Translations under genes and position numbers: made by a program
From: Actinoplanes sp. L3-i22
GTDB taxonomy: Bacteria > Actinomycetota > Actinomycetes > Mycobacteriales > Micromonosporaceae
Direction of reading: 5' to 3'
Assembly: GCF_019704555.1 (NCBI RefSeq)
Contig: NZ_AP024745.1
Location: 351,001 to 415,000 of the forward strand
Length of the DNA stretch: 64,000 nucleotides
The notes under the pieces: generated by a model
The model's input: the letters and a program-made list of their open reading frames with translations, nothing else
What the model was told of the DNA's origin: nothing
The model's database searches: none
Shown: positions 1-8,270 of the stretch, piece by piece
How the letters are laid out: every line of letters starts with the position of its first letter
Numbering within the stretch: position 1 is the first letter of the stretch

Positions 1-88
1 GAACGACCAGGTCAGGGCGCAGCTGAAGGAGCGCGCCCAGCGCCTCGTCGGGCAGCGACCGGAGTTGATCCGCAAATGTGGTGGCCAT
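1..88 (-). CDS. Helicase-associated domain protein, N-terminal fragment
   Basis: Only the first 29 codons lie in the window, reading leftward from an ATG at 88. The peptide starts MATTFADQLRSLPDEALGAL and continues LLQLRPDLVV. From memory this matches the N-terminus of the actinobacterial helicase-associated (XPB/Ssl2 N-terminal-like) proteins of unknown exact role. It is divergent from the small gene at 169, so the 80-bp gap must hold both promoters. The family call rests on a short peptide; the gene runs out of the window. Confidence 0.6.
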   Translation of the reverse strand, partial: MATTFADQLRSLPDEALGALLQLRPDLVV

Positions 89-168
89 CGTCTTCAACGC
101 TAACGTTCATGGGACGATGGTGACGGGTCCGGGCGTGGCCGGACCTCTTTTCGCAAGGAGGACCGAAC

Positions 169-336
169 GTGGCGTCGAAGGCCAAGAACCAGGAGAGCCC
201 GGCTCTGAAGGGGCACCTCCAGGTGTCCGAGCTGGTCTCTGACCGGGCCGCCGCCCCGTCGCCGTTCGGCGACGACCAGACGTTCCCGCTGCCGCTCGAG
301 CGGCTGCGGCACCTGCCGGAGTCGCAGGCGCATTGA
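169..336 (+). CDS. Small conserved-looking protein of 55 aa, unknown function
   Basis: A GTG start at 169 follows a very good ribosome-binding site (AAGGAGG at 155-161). The peptide is hydrophilic and rich in Ser, Ala, Pro and Leu, ending RLRHLPESQAH, with no signal peptide or membrane segment. Its TGA (334-336) overlaps the TTG start of the HAD phosphatase (333-335), so the two are probably translationally coupled. The strong Shine-Dalgarno and the coupling support it being real. Function is not recognised. Confidence 0.6.
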   Translation: MASKAKNQESPALKGHLQVSELVSDRAAAPSPFGDDQTFPLPLERLRHLPESQAH

Positions 337-959
337 TTCCGGCGGTCGGTTTCGACCTGGACATGACCTTGATCGACTCCCGGCCGGGGATCGCGGCGGC
401 GTACCGCGCGCTCACCGCCCGGACCGGCGTCTTCGTCGACGCCGATCTGGCGGTCTCCCGGCTCGGCCCGCCGCTGCGGCACGAACTGCGCGAGTGGTTC
501 CCGGCCGAGGACGTCGAGGAAGCGGTCACCACGTACCGGGGGCTCTATCCGGATCATGCGATCGAGCCGTCCGTCCCGACCGCGGGCGCCGTCGAGGCGC
601 TCGCCGCGGTCCGTTCGGCCGGTCTGCGCGTCGTCGTGGTGACCTCGAAACTGGACCGGCTGGCGCGGTTGCATCTCGATCATCTGGGGCTGCCGTACGA
701 CCGGCTCGCCGGTGACCTGTTCGCCGAGGGCAAGGCATCCGCGCTGGTGGAGCACGGTGTGCGGTGGTACGTCGGGGACCACGTCGCGGACATGGTGGCG
801 GCCCGGACAGCCGGGGTCCCGGGGATCGGCGTGACCACCGGCCCGTGCCCGGCGGACGACCTCCGCGCGGCCGGCGCCACGTACGTCCTGTCCGACTTGA
901 CCGCCTTCCCGGCTCTGCTGGATGAGATTGCAGTTGGGTCCGGGCCCTCGGCTGGATAG
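333..959 (+). CDS. HAD-family phosphatase (phosphoglycolate phosphatase-like)
   Basis: A 208-residue HAD hydrolase. Motif I is DLDMT at residues 8-12 (nucleophile Asp8, general acid Asp10), followed by an alpha-helical cap. Motif II Thr/Ser lies in VVVTSKLDR, and the acidic motif IV lies in WYVGDHVADMVAA. The usual DGT is DMT here. The TTG start overlaps the stop of the 55-aa gene upstream, so translation is probably coupled. Such proteins hydrolyse small phosphomonoesters such as phosphoglycolate or nucleotides; the substrate cannot be read from sequence. Confidence 0.85.
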   Translation: MIPAVGFDLDMTLIDSRPGIAAAYRALTARTGVFVDADLAVSRLGPPLRHELREWFPAEDVEEAVTTYRGLYPDHAIEPSVPTAGAVEALAAVRSAGLRVVVVTSKLDRLARLHLDHLGLPYDRLAGDLFAEGKASALVEHGVRWYVGDHVADMVAARTAGVPGIGVTTGPCPADDLRAAGATYVLSDLTAFPALLDEIAVGSGPSAG

Positions 960-1005
960 GCTCCCCGTGAGCAGTTGTGTCCATTGAGTGAAGTTGAGGT
1001 CAGCG

Positions 1006-1404
1006 GTGCCCACGGGTCGAGTGAAGTGGTACGACGCGACGAAGGGATTCGGATTCGTCACCAGTGATGAGGGCGGCGACGTGTTCCTGCCCAAGGGTGC
1101 GCTGCCGGCGGGGGTCACCGACCTGAAAACCGGTCAGAAGATCGAGTTCGGTGTGGTGGACAGTCGCAAGGGCGCCCAGGCGCTCGGGGTGAAGCTGTTG
1201 GACGCCCCGCCGTCGCTGGCTCTGCGGGACGCCGAGGCGCGCCGCCGTCCGGCGGAGGAGACCGCCAGCATGATCGAAGACATGATCAAGGTGCTGGAGA
1301 ACACCGTGCAGCCCACGTTGCAGCGCGGCCGTTACCCGGACAAGAAGACCGCACTGAAGATCGCACAGCTGCTGCATGCGATCGCCGGCGAGTTCGAGAT
1401 TTAG
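1006..1404 (+). CDS. Cold-shock domain protein with C-terminal extension
   Basis: 132 residues: an N-terminal cold-shock OB fold (about 1-65) and a helical, charged extension. The RNA-binding motif RNP1 is KGFGFV at residues 13-18; RNP2 is degenerate (DVFLP rather than VFVH). The GTG at 1006 is preferred over one at 988 because GAGGT lies five bases before it and the protein then starts MPTGRVKWYD, typical of the family. Its stop overlaps that of the convergent mqnD by 3 bases. It is expected to bind single-stranded RNA or DNA; the role of the extension is unknown. Confidence 0.9.
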   Translation: MPTGRVKWYDATKGFGFVTSDEGGDVFLPKGALPAGVTDLKTGQKIEFGVVDSRKGAQALGVKLLDAPPSLALRDAEARRRPAEETASMIEDMIKVLENTVQPTLQRGRYPDKKTALKIAQLLHAIAGEFEI

Positions 1405-2228
1405 GCTCGTCCGGCCTGGATCAAGGACGGCACCGCAGGCGTGAGACCCGCCGCCGCCGCGCGCCCGAGCAGGGCGTCGGCGGCGGCGAGTCCGTCTTCG
1501 CCCAGGTTCAGGGTGAACTCGTTGACGTAGAGCTCGATGTGCTGCTTCACCACGGCCGGCTCCATCTCCTGCGCGTTGGCGAGGATGAAGTCCTGGCTGG
1601 CGGCCGGGTCGAGCCAGCCCTGGCGCAGCGAGTCGCGGATCCACTCGGCCGCCTGCGCCGGGTCGACGGTTCCCTTCCGGGCCAGGATCGCGCCGAGCGG
1701 GATCGGCAGGCCGGTGTCCGACTCCCACCACTCGCCGAGGTCGGCGAGGGCGGTCAGCCCGTACCGCTGGTAGGTGAACCGGGCCTCGTGGATGACCAGG
1801 CCGGCGTCGAACTTCCCGGCGGCGACCCCGGGCATGATCTGGTGGAACGGGACCACCTCGATCTTCGCCGGCGGGTTCTCGGCCGACCAGAGACGCATCA
1901 GAAGGTACGCCGTGGTCCGGTCCCCGGGCACCGCCACCGTCGCGCCGGCCAGGTTCGCGCGCTGCTCCCGGGCCAGCACCAGCGGCCCGCAGCCCCGCCC
2001 GAGCGCCCCGCCGCAGGGCAGCAGATCGTACTTGTCGAGCAGCCACGGCAGCGCCGCGTAACTCACCTTGACCAGGTCGAACTCGCCCGTCTCGGCGGCC
2101 GTGTTGGTCACGTCGACATCCGCGAACGTCAGGTCGACGGCGGGCGCGCCGGGCACCAGCCCGTGGATCAGGGCGTGGAAGACGAACGTGTCGTTCGGGC
2201 AGGGAGAGACCGCGAGGGAGAGCGTCAC
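1401..2228 (-). CDS. mqnD: 1,4-dihydroxy-6-naphthoate synthase (futalosine pathway)
   Basis: 275 residues, normal length for MqnD, a periplasmic-binding-protein-like enzyme. It converts cyclic de-hypoxanthinyl futalosine to 1,4-dihydroxy-6-naphthoate in the futalosine route to menaquinone. The N-terminal SLAVSPCPNDTFVFHALIHG is diagnostic, followed by FADVDVTNTAAETGEFDLVKVS. The GTG at 2228 is chosen because it places this block at the N-terminus; upstream in-frame codons give an unrelated leader. Together with the MqnB gene at 10024 it indicates the futalosine rather than the classical menaquinone route. The 3' end overlaps the convergent cold-shock gene. Confidence 0.9.
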   Translation of the reverse strand: MTLSLAVSPCPNDTFVFHALIHGLVPGAPAVDLTFADVDVTNTAAETGEFDLVKVSYAALPWLLDKYDLLPCGGALGRGCGPLVLAREQRANLAGATVAVPGDRTTAYLLMRLWSAENPPAKIEVVPFHQIMPGVAAGKFDAGLVIHEARFTYQRYGLTALADLGEWWESDTGLPIPLGAILARKGTVDPAQAAEWIRDSLRQGWLDPAASQDFILANAQEMEPAVVKQHIELYVNEFTLNLGEDGLAAADALLGRAAAAGLTPAVPSLIQAGRA

Positions 2229-2400
2229 CTGACAAACGCTAGCCCCGCCGAGGCCCGGACGCTCGCGGCGGAAGTTGTCCAGTGCGCCACACCCCGCTTC
2301 GTCGTACGGAAAAATATTCACATTCACCTCTGGCTTAACACCGGTGTGACTTTCTACACTCCGCTTTGTCGGATCATTTGATCTACCAAGGGGGTGTCCC

Positions 2401-4428
2401 GTGCGCCGAAAGCTGCTCGCGGGCGTCCTGGTGCTGGGCCTCATCGGGCTGTCCGCGCCCGCCCGAGCCGCCGAGACCTGGACGCCCGCCTACGATCTGG
2501 AGGGCTCGTGCGTCACCCTCCAGGCATTCAACGGAACGACCTCGCTGGGCTACGTCTTCAAGGACTCGGTCGGCTACGGCTTCAGCGGCACCGCGTCGAA
2601 GGCCGAGCCGTTCCGCTTCGAGGCCACTCAACTCGGTCGCTACCTGCTCCGTGATCACACCGGTGCTCCGCCGTACCAAAGTGTGGTGAATTGGGTTTGG
2701 GCCGGCGATTCCTATGGCGATCGCGCCGACTGGACGGTCAGCAGCGGCTCCTCCGGGCAGTACAAGCTGGTCTCGACGGCGACCGGGCAGCAGATGGGGT
2801 CGTACCTCGGGGGTCTGGGCGCGGGAAGCGCGACCATGAAGCTCACCCCGGCCACCGGATGCGCCGCGATCCCGGACATCGCCACCGGCGTGACCGGCAC
2901 CCCGTCGGCCGGCGTCGACGCCAACGGCAAGCTGGTCGGCTGGATCGACGCGCACGCGCACGTCACCGCGGCCGAGGCGTTCGGCGGCTCGCTGCACTGC
3001 GGCGACCCCTATGCCGCCGGCGGCGCCCCGGTCGCGCTGGCCGGCTGCGCCTCGCACGCGACCCTGGGCTGGGGTGCGCTGCTCGAGGCGATCATCGCCG
3101 GCACCGACCCGATCAACTCGTCCGAGCAGGGCTGGCCGACGTTCACCGACTGGCCGCAGACCGACACGATGCTGCACGAGGCGTCGTACTTCCGCAGCCT
3201 GGAACGCGCCTGGCAGTCCGGCCAGCGGGTGCTCAACGTGCTGCTGGTGGCGAACCGGGTGATCTGCGACCTGACCCTGCAGCACACCTCCTGCGACGAG
3301 ATGGACCAGATCCGCGCGCAGTCCACCTACCTGCGGAAGATGCAGGATTACATCGACGCTCGCAGCGGCGGTCCGGGCCGCGGGTGGTTCCGCTTGGCGA
3401 CCACCCCGGCCGAGGTACGGGCGATCGCCGCCCAGGGCAAGCTCGCCGTCACCATCGGCGTGGAGAACTCGGAGATCTTCGGCTGCCGCGAGATCAAGGA
3501 CGTCGCGCAGTGCACCACCGCCGACATCGACAAGGGCCTCGACGAGCTGCAGGCGATGGGCGTCAGCGGCTTCTACCCGGTGCACAAGTTCGACAACGCG
3601 TTCGGCGGCACCCGGTTCGACGAGGGTGTCACCGGCGCCGCGATCAACGTCGGCCAGCTGCTCTCCAGCGGCCACTGGTGGCAGGCGACCAGCTGCACCG
3701 GCCCGTCCGACAACGAGCAGCCGCTGGTCAGCGATGACCTCACCAAGCTGCTGTCGCTGGGCGTCGGGCTGCCGGCCGGCACCATCCTGCCGGTCTATCC
3801 GAGCGGCAAGATCTGCAACGTCCGCGGGCTGACCGCGCTCGGCACGTACCTGGTCCAGAAGATGATGGCCCGCGGCATGATCATCCACATCGACCACATG
3901 GGCGTGAAGACCGCGTCGGCGGTGCTCGACCTGGCCGAGCAGGCGCACTACGCCGGGGTCACCTCGGTGCACAGCTGGGCCGACCGGACCCTGGTGAACC
4001 GGGTGCTCGGGGTCGGCGGGTTCGTCGCCACCTACGCGTTCGCCGCCACCGACGACGGCTCCGGCACGCCGGCGTTCCTCGACGAGTGGCGGGCCAACAA
4101 GGCCCTCGGCAACGGCTCGAAGATCACCGGGTACGGCGTCGGCACCGACGTCAACGGCCTGGGCACCCAGGCGGAGCCCCGTCTGACCGCCGGGTCCAGC
4201 CCGCTCATCTACCCCTTCAAAGCCCTCAACGGTACGACCGTGAGCCGCCAGATCTGGGGCACGCGCACCTTCGACCTCAACACCGACGGCGTCGCCCAGT
4301 ACGGCCTCTACGCCGACTGGATCACCGACCTGACCAACCAGGCCGGCTCGGACAAGGCACTGCTCACCCAGCAACTGATGAGCGGGGCCGAGGCGTACGT
4401 CGAGATGTGGGAGAAAGCTCGCTCATGA
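2401..4428 (+). CDS. Secreted M19-like (membrane dipeptidase-type) metallohydrolase
   Basis: 675 residues with a Sec signal peptide (RRK, hydrophobic core, cleavage near ARA-AE at about 22-25). Residues about 25-165 form an unrecognised N-terminal beta-rich region. The rest has the M19/amidohydrolase signature in order: HxH at His185 and His187, Glu355 in IGVENSE, His in YPVHKFDNAFGG, His499 in IHIDHMG, His524 in SVHSWADR, and Asp583 in GVGTDVNG. All metal ligands expected of a binuclear zinc dipeptidase fold are present. A GTG start follows AAGGGGGTG. Its stop overlaps the MFS start (ATGA), so it heads an operon with the carrier and a GH1 glycosidase. The substrate is unknown; amide or peptide bonds are the family norm. 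Confidence 0.8.
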   Translation: MRRKLLAGVLVLGLIGLSAPARAAETWTPAYDLEGSCVTLQAFNGTTSLGYVFKDSVGYGFSGTASKAEPFRFEATQLGRYLLRDHTGAPPYQSVVNWVWAGDSYGDRADWTVSSGSSGQYKLVSTATGQQMGSYLGGLGAGSATMKLTPATGCAAIPDIATGVTGTPSAGVDANGKLVGWIDAHAHVTAAEAFGGSLHCGDPYAAGGAPVALAGCASHATLGWGALLEAIIAGTDPINSSEQGWPTFTDWPQTDTMLHEASYFRSLERAWQSGQRVLNVLLVANRVICDLTLQHTSCDEMDQIRAQSTYLRKMQDYIDARSGGPGRGWFRLATTPAEVRAIAAQGKLAVTIGVENSEIFGCREIKDVAQCTTADIDKGLDELQAMGVSGFYPVHKFDNAFGGTRFDEGVTGAAINVGQLLSSGHWWQATSCTGPSDNEQPLVSDDLTKLLSLGVGLPAGTILPVYPSGKICNVRGLTALGTYLVQKMMARGMIIHIDHMGVKTASAVLDLAEQAHYAGVTSVHSWADRTLVNRVLGVGGFVATYAFAATDDGSGTPAFLDEWRANKALGNGSKITGYGVGTDVNGLGTQAEPRLTAGSSPLIYPFKALNGTTVSRQIWGTRTFDLNTDGVAQYGLYADWITDLTNQAGSDKALLTQQLMSGAEAYVEMWEKARS

Positions 4429-5600
4429 CGCTCACCGAGGCGCCGGTCCGCCCCCGCTGGATGGTCGCGTACGCGCTGGCCATGATCGGGGTGGCCGCGG
4501 GCTGGTTCGGGCCGATCCAGATCCTGCTGCCCGAGCAGGCCGCGCGGCTGGCCGGCGCCGACGGCAAGGAGTCGCTGCTCGCCCTGGTCACCGCGATCGG
4601 GGCGGCAGCCTCCCTGGTGGCGAACCCCTTGTGGGGTGCGCTGTCGGACCGTCTCGGCTCCCGGCGGCCGATCTTCATCGCCGGAACCGTGGTCGGCGTC
4701 GCCGGCCTGCTGGTCCTGTCCGTCGCGGAGGCCCGCGGCCCGATGATCACCGGCTGGGTGCTCGTCCAGATCGGACTGAACGGGCCGCTCGCCGCGCTCG
4801 CCGCGATGATCGGCGACCGGGTGCCGGAGCGGCAGCGGGGAACGGTCGGGGCACTGTTCGGCGTGGCGCAGATCGTCGGGGTGGTGCTCGGCACCGCCCT
4901 GGCGGTCGCGGTCGGCCAGGGCGCGCCGGGATACATCGCGGTGGCCGTGGCGGTGCCCGCGCTCGGTGCGGCGCTGTTGCTGATGCACCGGGAACCGGCG
5001 CTCCGGTCCGAAAGATCCGGCATCTCATTGCATTGGCCAGGCGGTCAGTTCGCTTGGGCGTGGCTGATCCGGTTCCTGCTCAACCTGGTCAACGCGCTGG
5101 TCCTGGTCTACCTCTTCTACTACCTGTCGGATGCGGTCGGCGTCACCGACGCGGCCACCTGGGTGCTGGTCCTGACCGTGGTGAACGTGCTGTTCGCCGG
5201 CATCTTCGGCTTCGCCGGCGGGGTGCTGTCGGACCGCTGGCAGCGCCGGAAGGTCTTCATCACGGTGGCCGCGCTGGTCCTGGCCGCCGGGACCGCGCTG
5301 CTCGCCCTGGTTCCCGTGGTGGCCGCGGCGATCGTGGCGTCGGTGCTGGTCGGGGCGGGGTGGGGGGCGTACGTCGCGGTCGACATGGCGGTCATCACGC
5401 ACGTACTGCCGGACGCCGAGACCCGGGCCACCATGCTCGGCGTCGCCAACATCGCCGGCACCCTGCCGCAGCTGCTCGCCCCGGTGATCGCCGCGCCGAT
5501 CGTCACCCGGCTCGGCGGTTACCCCACGCTCTACCTGCTCACCGCCGTGATCGCGGTGCTGGCCCTGGCCTGCCTGCCCCGGCTCAAGTCACTGTCCTGA
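4425..5600 (+). CDS. MFS transporter, second gene of the M19-like/GH1 operon
   Basis: 391 residues with about 12 hydrophobic segments. The loop 2-3 motif (GALSDRLGSRRP) of the major facilitator superfamily and its second-half counterpart (GVLSDRWQRRKV) are both visible. The ATG at 4425 overlaps the TGA of the secreted hydrolase. The beta-glucosidase follows 11 bases downstream, so one mRNA probably carries all three. Sitting between a secreted hydrolase and a cytosolic glycosidase, it plausibly imports a released glycoside, but MFS direction cannot be read from sequence. Confidence 0.85.
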   Translation: MTLTEAPVRPRWMVAYALAMIGVAAGWFGPIQILLPEQAARLAGADGKESLLALVTAIGAAASLVANPLWGALSDRLGSRRPIFIAGTVVGVAGLLVLSVAEARGPMITGWVLVQIGLNGPLAALAAMIGDRVPERQRGTVGALFGVAQIVGVVLGTALAVAVGQGAPGYIAVAVAVPALGAALLLMHREPALRSERSGISLHWPGGQFAWAWLIRFLLNLVNALVLVYLFYYLSDAVGVTDAATWVLVLTVVNVLFAGIFGFAGGVLSDRWQRRKVFITVAALVLAAGTALLALVPVVAAAIVASVLVGAGWGAYVAVDMAVITHVLPDAETRATMLGVANIAGTLPQLLAPVIAAPIVTRLGGYPTLYLLTAVIAVLALACLPRLKSLS

Positions 5601-5611
5601 AAGGATCACCC

Positions 5612-6949
5612 ATGCGATTCCCACCCGGCTTCCGATTCGGCATGGCGACCTCCGCCTACCAGATCGAGGGCGCCTGGGACGCCGACGGCAAGGGCCCGAG
5701 CATCTGGGACACCTTCACCGCCCGGCCCGGGACGGTCCGGCACGGCGAGGACGCCAAGGTCGCCATCGACCACTACCACCGGTACGCCGAGGACGTCACG
5801 CACATCGCCGAGTCCGGCGTGCGCGACTACCGGTTCTCGATCTCCTGGCCGCGGGCGCTGGCCTCGCTGGACTTCTACGACCGGCTGGTCGACGAGCTGC
5901 TCGCGGCGGGCGTTCGCCCGGTGCCGACGCTCTACCACTGGGACCTGCCACAGGACCTGGAGGACCAGGGCGGCTGGCTGAACCGGGACACCGCGCACCG
6001 GCTCGCCGACTACACCAGCGCGGTGGTGCTGCGGCTCGGCGACCGGGTCCGGGACTGGATCACCATGAACGAGATGAACGTGCAAACCCTCTACGGGTAC
6101 GCGTTGACGGATCACGCCCCGGCCCGGGGCCTCGGCCTGGAAGCACTGCCGGTCGCGCACCATCAGCTGCTCGCGCACGGGCTCGCGGTGCAGGTGCTGC
6201 GCACCCACGACGCGGGCTCGATCGGCATCGCCAACCAGCACTTCCCGGTCTACCCGGCCAGCGACGACCCGGCCGACGCGTTCGCCGCCGAGATGTTCCG
6301 GGGTTTGACCAACTGGACGTTCTCCGACCCGATCCTGCTCGGCGACTACCCGGACGAGATGATCCGGGCCGGCGTCGGCACCTCGGGTGCGCAGCTGGAC
6401 CGGGACCTGGAGCTGATCGGGGCGCGGCTCGACTTCTACGGGGTCAACTTCTATGAGCCGACGGCGATCGAGGCGCCCCGGGAGGGCAAGGACTACACCG
6501 GGGTGCTGGAGGTCGACATTCCGGACGGGCTGCCGTTCTCGCCGGTCCCGGTGAAGAGCGACGAACGCACCGACTTCGGCTGGGCGATCGTGCCGTCGGC
6601 GCTCACCGAGATCTTGGTGACGCTGCGGGACCGGTACCCGGCGCTGCCCCCGGTCATCGTCACCGAGAACGGCGCCTCGTTCCACGACGCGTCGCCCGGT
6701 GCGGACGGGAAGGTGCACGACCCGCGACGGATCGCGTACCTGGACGCACACCTGCGGGCGGTGTCGGCGGCGATCGAAGCTGGGGTCCGGGTGGACGGCT
6801 TTTACGTGTGGTCGGCCTTTGACAACTTTGAGTGGGCGGCCGGTTATGACGAGCGCTTCGGCCTGGTGCACGTGGACCGCGAGACCCTCGCCCGCACTCG
6901 CAAGGACTCCTGGTACTGGTACCGCGACCTGATCGCCGCCCAGCGCTGA
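5612..6949 (+). CDS. GH1 beta-glucosidase
   Basis: 445 residues, a full-length single-domain glycoside hydrolase family 1 enzyme without signal peptide. The FGMATSAYQIEGAW start is typical. The nucleophile is Glu352 in IVTENGA. The acid/base is Glu154, but its context is ITMNEMN where almost all GH1 enzymes have NEP. The aglycone-side motif WSAFDNFEWAAGYDERFGLV is intact. It should cleave beta-glucosides, galactosides or similar in the cytosol. AAGGA at 5601 serves as ribosome-binding site. A repeat of GTTGATGCCTAC begins at its stop codon. Confidence 0.9.
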   Translation: MRFPPGFRFGMATSAYQIEGAWDADGKGPSIWDTFTARPGTVRHGEDAKVAIDHYHRYAEDVTHIAESGVRDYRFSISWPRALASLDFYDRLVDELLAAGVRPVPTLYHWDLPQDLEDQGGWLNRDTAHRLADYTSAVVLRLGDRVRDWITMNEMNVQTLYGYALTDHAPARGLGLEALPVAHHQLLAHGLAVQVLRTHDAGSIGIANQHFPVYPASDDPADAFAAEMFRGLTNWTFSDPILLGDYPDEMIRAGVGTSGAQLDRDLELIGARLDFYGVNFYEPTAIEAPREGKDYTGVLEVDIPDGLPFSPVPVKSDERTDFGWAIVPSALTEILVTLRDRYPALPPVIVTENGASFHDASPGADGKVHDPRRIAYLDAHLRAVSAAIEAGVRVDGFYVWSAFDNFEWAAGYDERFGLVHVDRETLARTRKDSWYWYRDLIAAQR

Positions 6950-7011
6950 TGCCTACCGATCGCCGCCCCGGCGTTGATGCCTACTGGTCGGCGCTCAGTG
7001 TTGATGCCTAC
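6945..7011. repeat. Three near-tandem 12-bp repeats after the GH1 gene
   Basis: GCTGATGCCTAC (6945-6956) and two copies of GTTGATGCCTAC (6973-6984, 7000-7011) recur every 27-28 bp. The first overlaps the GH1 stop codon. Further GTTGA(T/C) words continue to 7081. The stretch lies between convergent genes and is unlikely to code. Origin and role are unknown. Confidence 0.7.
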
Positions 7012-7072
7012 ATGTTGACTTGATTGACTGGATCAATGTTGATGGTTGATTGCATCGCGACGTGTTGATGTC

Positions 7073-7091
7073 CATGTTGACTGTCAACATG
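7073..7091. promoter_or_regulatory. Perfect 19-bp palindrome CATGTTGAC-T-GTCAACATG
   Basis: Two perfect 9-bp arms around one base, 10 bp beyond the TetR stop codon. The position, between the 3' ends of convergent genes, is odd for a repressor site. As RNA it could form an 8-bp stem with a CTG loop, giving a weak bidirectional terminator without a T-run. It resembles TetR-type operators, but no regulator can be assigned. Confidence 0.5.
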
Positions 7092-7101
7092 TCAAGTTCA
7101 G

Positions 7102-7698
7102 CTATTCGCGGAGCTGGTTGACGAAGCCGTCGGCGAGGCGGGTCAGGCGTTCGGCCCGGCCCTCCTCGGCCCAGCCGTCCACCAGGCTGAGCAGCGTGCT
7201 GCCCTCGACCAGGATGATGAAGTCGTCGATCACCGCTTCGTCGGCCACCCCGGGTCGGAGTTCGTGCAGCCGACGGGCCTCGCGCAGGCAGTTCATCAGA
7301 TGCACGCGGATGGCCCGGTGCGACTCCCGCCGCGACTCGGCCAGCAGCGGATGGGACAGCGCCGCCCCGGCAAAGGCCACGTTGACGTGCGCGTCCGCGG
7401 CCCGCTCCTCGTCGATCGGCAGCACCGCGTCCAGCGCGGCCCGGAGCGCCGCCAGCCCGAACAGGTCCCCGCCGATCCGGAAAGCCCGCTCCACGATCCG
7501 GTCGTAGACCGCCTTCTGCGCCGCGACGAGGATGTCGTCCTTGCCGCCGAGAAAATGCGCCAGCACGCTCAGCGAACAGCCGGCCTCGTCGGCAATCGCC
7601 CTGGTGGTCGTGCCCTCAACACCGCGGGCCCGAACCACGCGCCAGGCGGCCGCAAGAAGTTCCGCCCGGCGAACGCCATGATCGACCAGCCTCGGCAC
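7102..7698 (-). CDS. TetR-family transcriptional regulator
   Basis: 198 residues. The N-terminal helix-turn-helix spans about residues 10-55 (RAELLAAAWRVVRARGVEGTTTRAIADEAG). The usual xxHFxxKxxLL element reads LAHFLGGKDDILVAA. The C-terminal ligand domain is generic and the inducer is unknown. The GTG start is preceded by TAAGCT six bases upstream and no Shine-Dalgarno, suggesting a leaderless mRNA. It converges with the GH1 operon, and the MFS gene at 8271-9470 lies upstream on the same strand, so its target is not obvious. Confidence 0.85.
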   Translation of the reverse strand: MPRLVDHGVRRAELLAAAWRVVRARGVEGTTTRAIADEAGCSLSVLAHFLGGKDDILVAAQKAVYDRIVERAFRIGGDLFGLAALRAALDAVLPIDEERAADAHVNVAFAGAALSHPLLAESRRESHRAIRVHLMNCLREARRLHELRPGVADEAVIDDFIILVEGSTLLSLVDGWAEEGRAERLTRLADGFVNQLRE

Positions 7699-7704
7699 CC
7701 ACCA

Positions 7705-7710
7705 AGCTTA
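7705..7710 (-). promoter_or_regulatory. Candidate -10 box of a leaderless tetR transcript
   Basis: TAAGCT on the minus strand, six bases before the GTG start, matches TANNNT at the spacing that puts transcription start on the start codon. No ribosome-binding site is present. No clear -35 is seen. Confidence 0.4.
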
Positions 7711-7875
7711 ACCAGCCACCAGACCACCCCACTCCCACGCACACCCCGCCCCCGCCGACCACGCCGCGATCCCACCCACGCCCCGCTTCCTGCGGCCACG
7801 CCGCGATCCCGCGGCGACCACGGGCGGGACCCGCGGCGCGCGGCTGGGCCTCAACCCGGGAGGCGGCTCGCGTGG

Positions 7876-8031
7876 GTTTTTTGAAACCGCAACCACCCTC
7901 GGACGCCGCCCTGGAGGGTCTCGCGTTTTGGGCGCCCCGGCGCCCTTGCGAGGCCCGGAAGGGTCCCCGCGGGAGCGACGATCAGTTATTGGCCGCAGCC
8001 GAGGCAATGAAGATCTTTGAAGTTGATCTTC
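7876..8031 (+). repeat. Dispersed structured repeat, copy A
   Basis: One of four copies of a repeat of about 140 bp in this window (others near 18.5, 45.6 and 50.6 kb). All four share GGGAGCGACGATCAGTTATT without change. Copy A contains the hairpin GGGCGCC-CC-GGCGCCC (7930-7945) and ends with a 7-bp inverted repeat GAAGATC/GATCTTC (8009-8015, 8025-8031). Its left end (TTTTTTGAAACCGCAACCACC region) most resembles copy C. It lies between two minus-strand genes, unlike the other copies. No transposase or clear terminal inverted repeat is visible. It reads open in one frame, but I treat that as incidental. Confidence 0.85.
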
Positions 8032-8065
8032 CAGGGGTGAACCGTGCGCTGCGGAGCTTGCGGTC

Positions 8066-8133
8066 GACGGCTGACGCCGGACGCTCATGCCCGCCGACCG
8101 ACGGCTGACGCGCGACGCCCATGCCCGCCGCCT
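8066..8133. repeat. Two tandem 34-bp units
   Basis: Two consecutive 34-bp units beginning GACGGCTGACGC and ending near CATGCCCGCCG. They are followed to about 8240 by degenerate GACGGC/GCTGACG words. The stretch separates repeat copy A from the 3' end of the MFS gene. Reading frames are short and of unlikely composition, so it is probably non-coding. Confidence 0.6.
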
Positions 8134-8270
8134 GCGGCTGACACTCGCCGCCCGTTGCTGACGGCCGTCGCTCGCAGCTCGCCGCTAGCCGCTCGATGGC
8201 TGATGGCTGACGCGCGACGGCAGACGGCAGACGGGACGGCAGAAGACGGGTGACGCCTGAAGGGTGGGGT

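Noticed and set aside
7872..8108. Frame starting GFLKPQPPSDAALEGLAF within repeat copy A
   Set aside because: It is the repeat read in one frame; other copies contain a stop at the equivalent place, so a conserved protein is unlikely.
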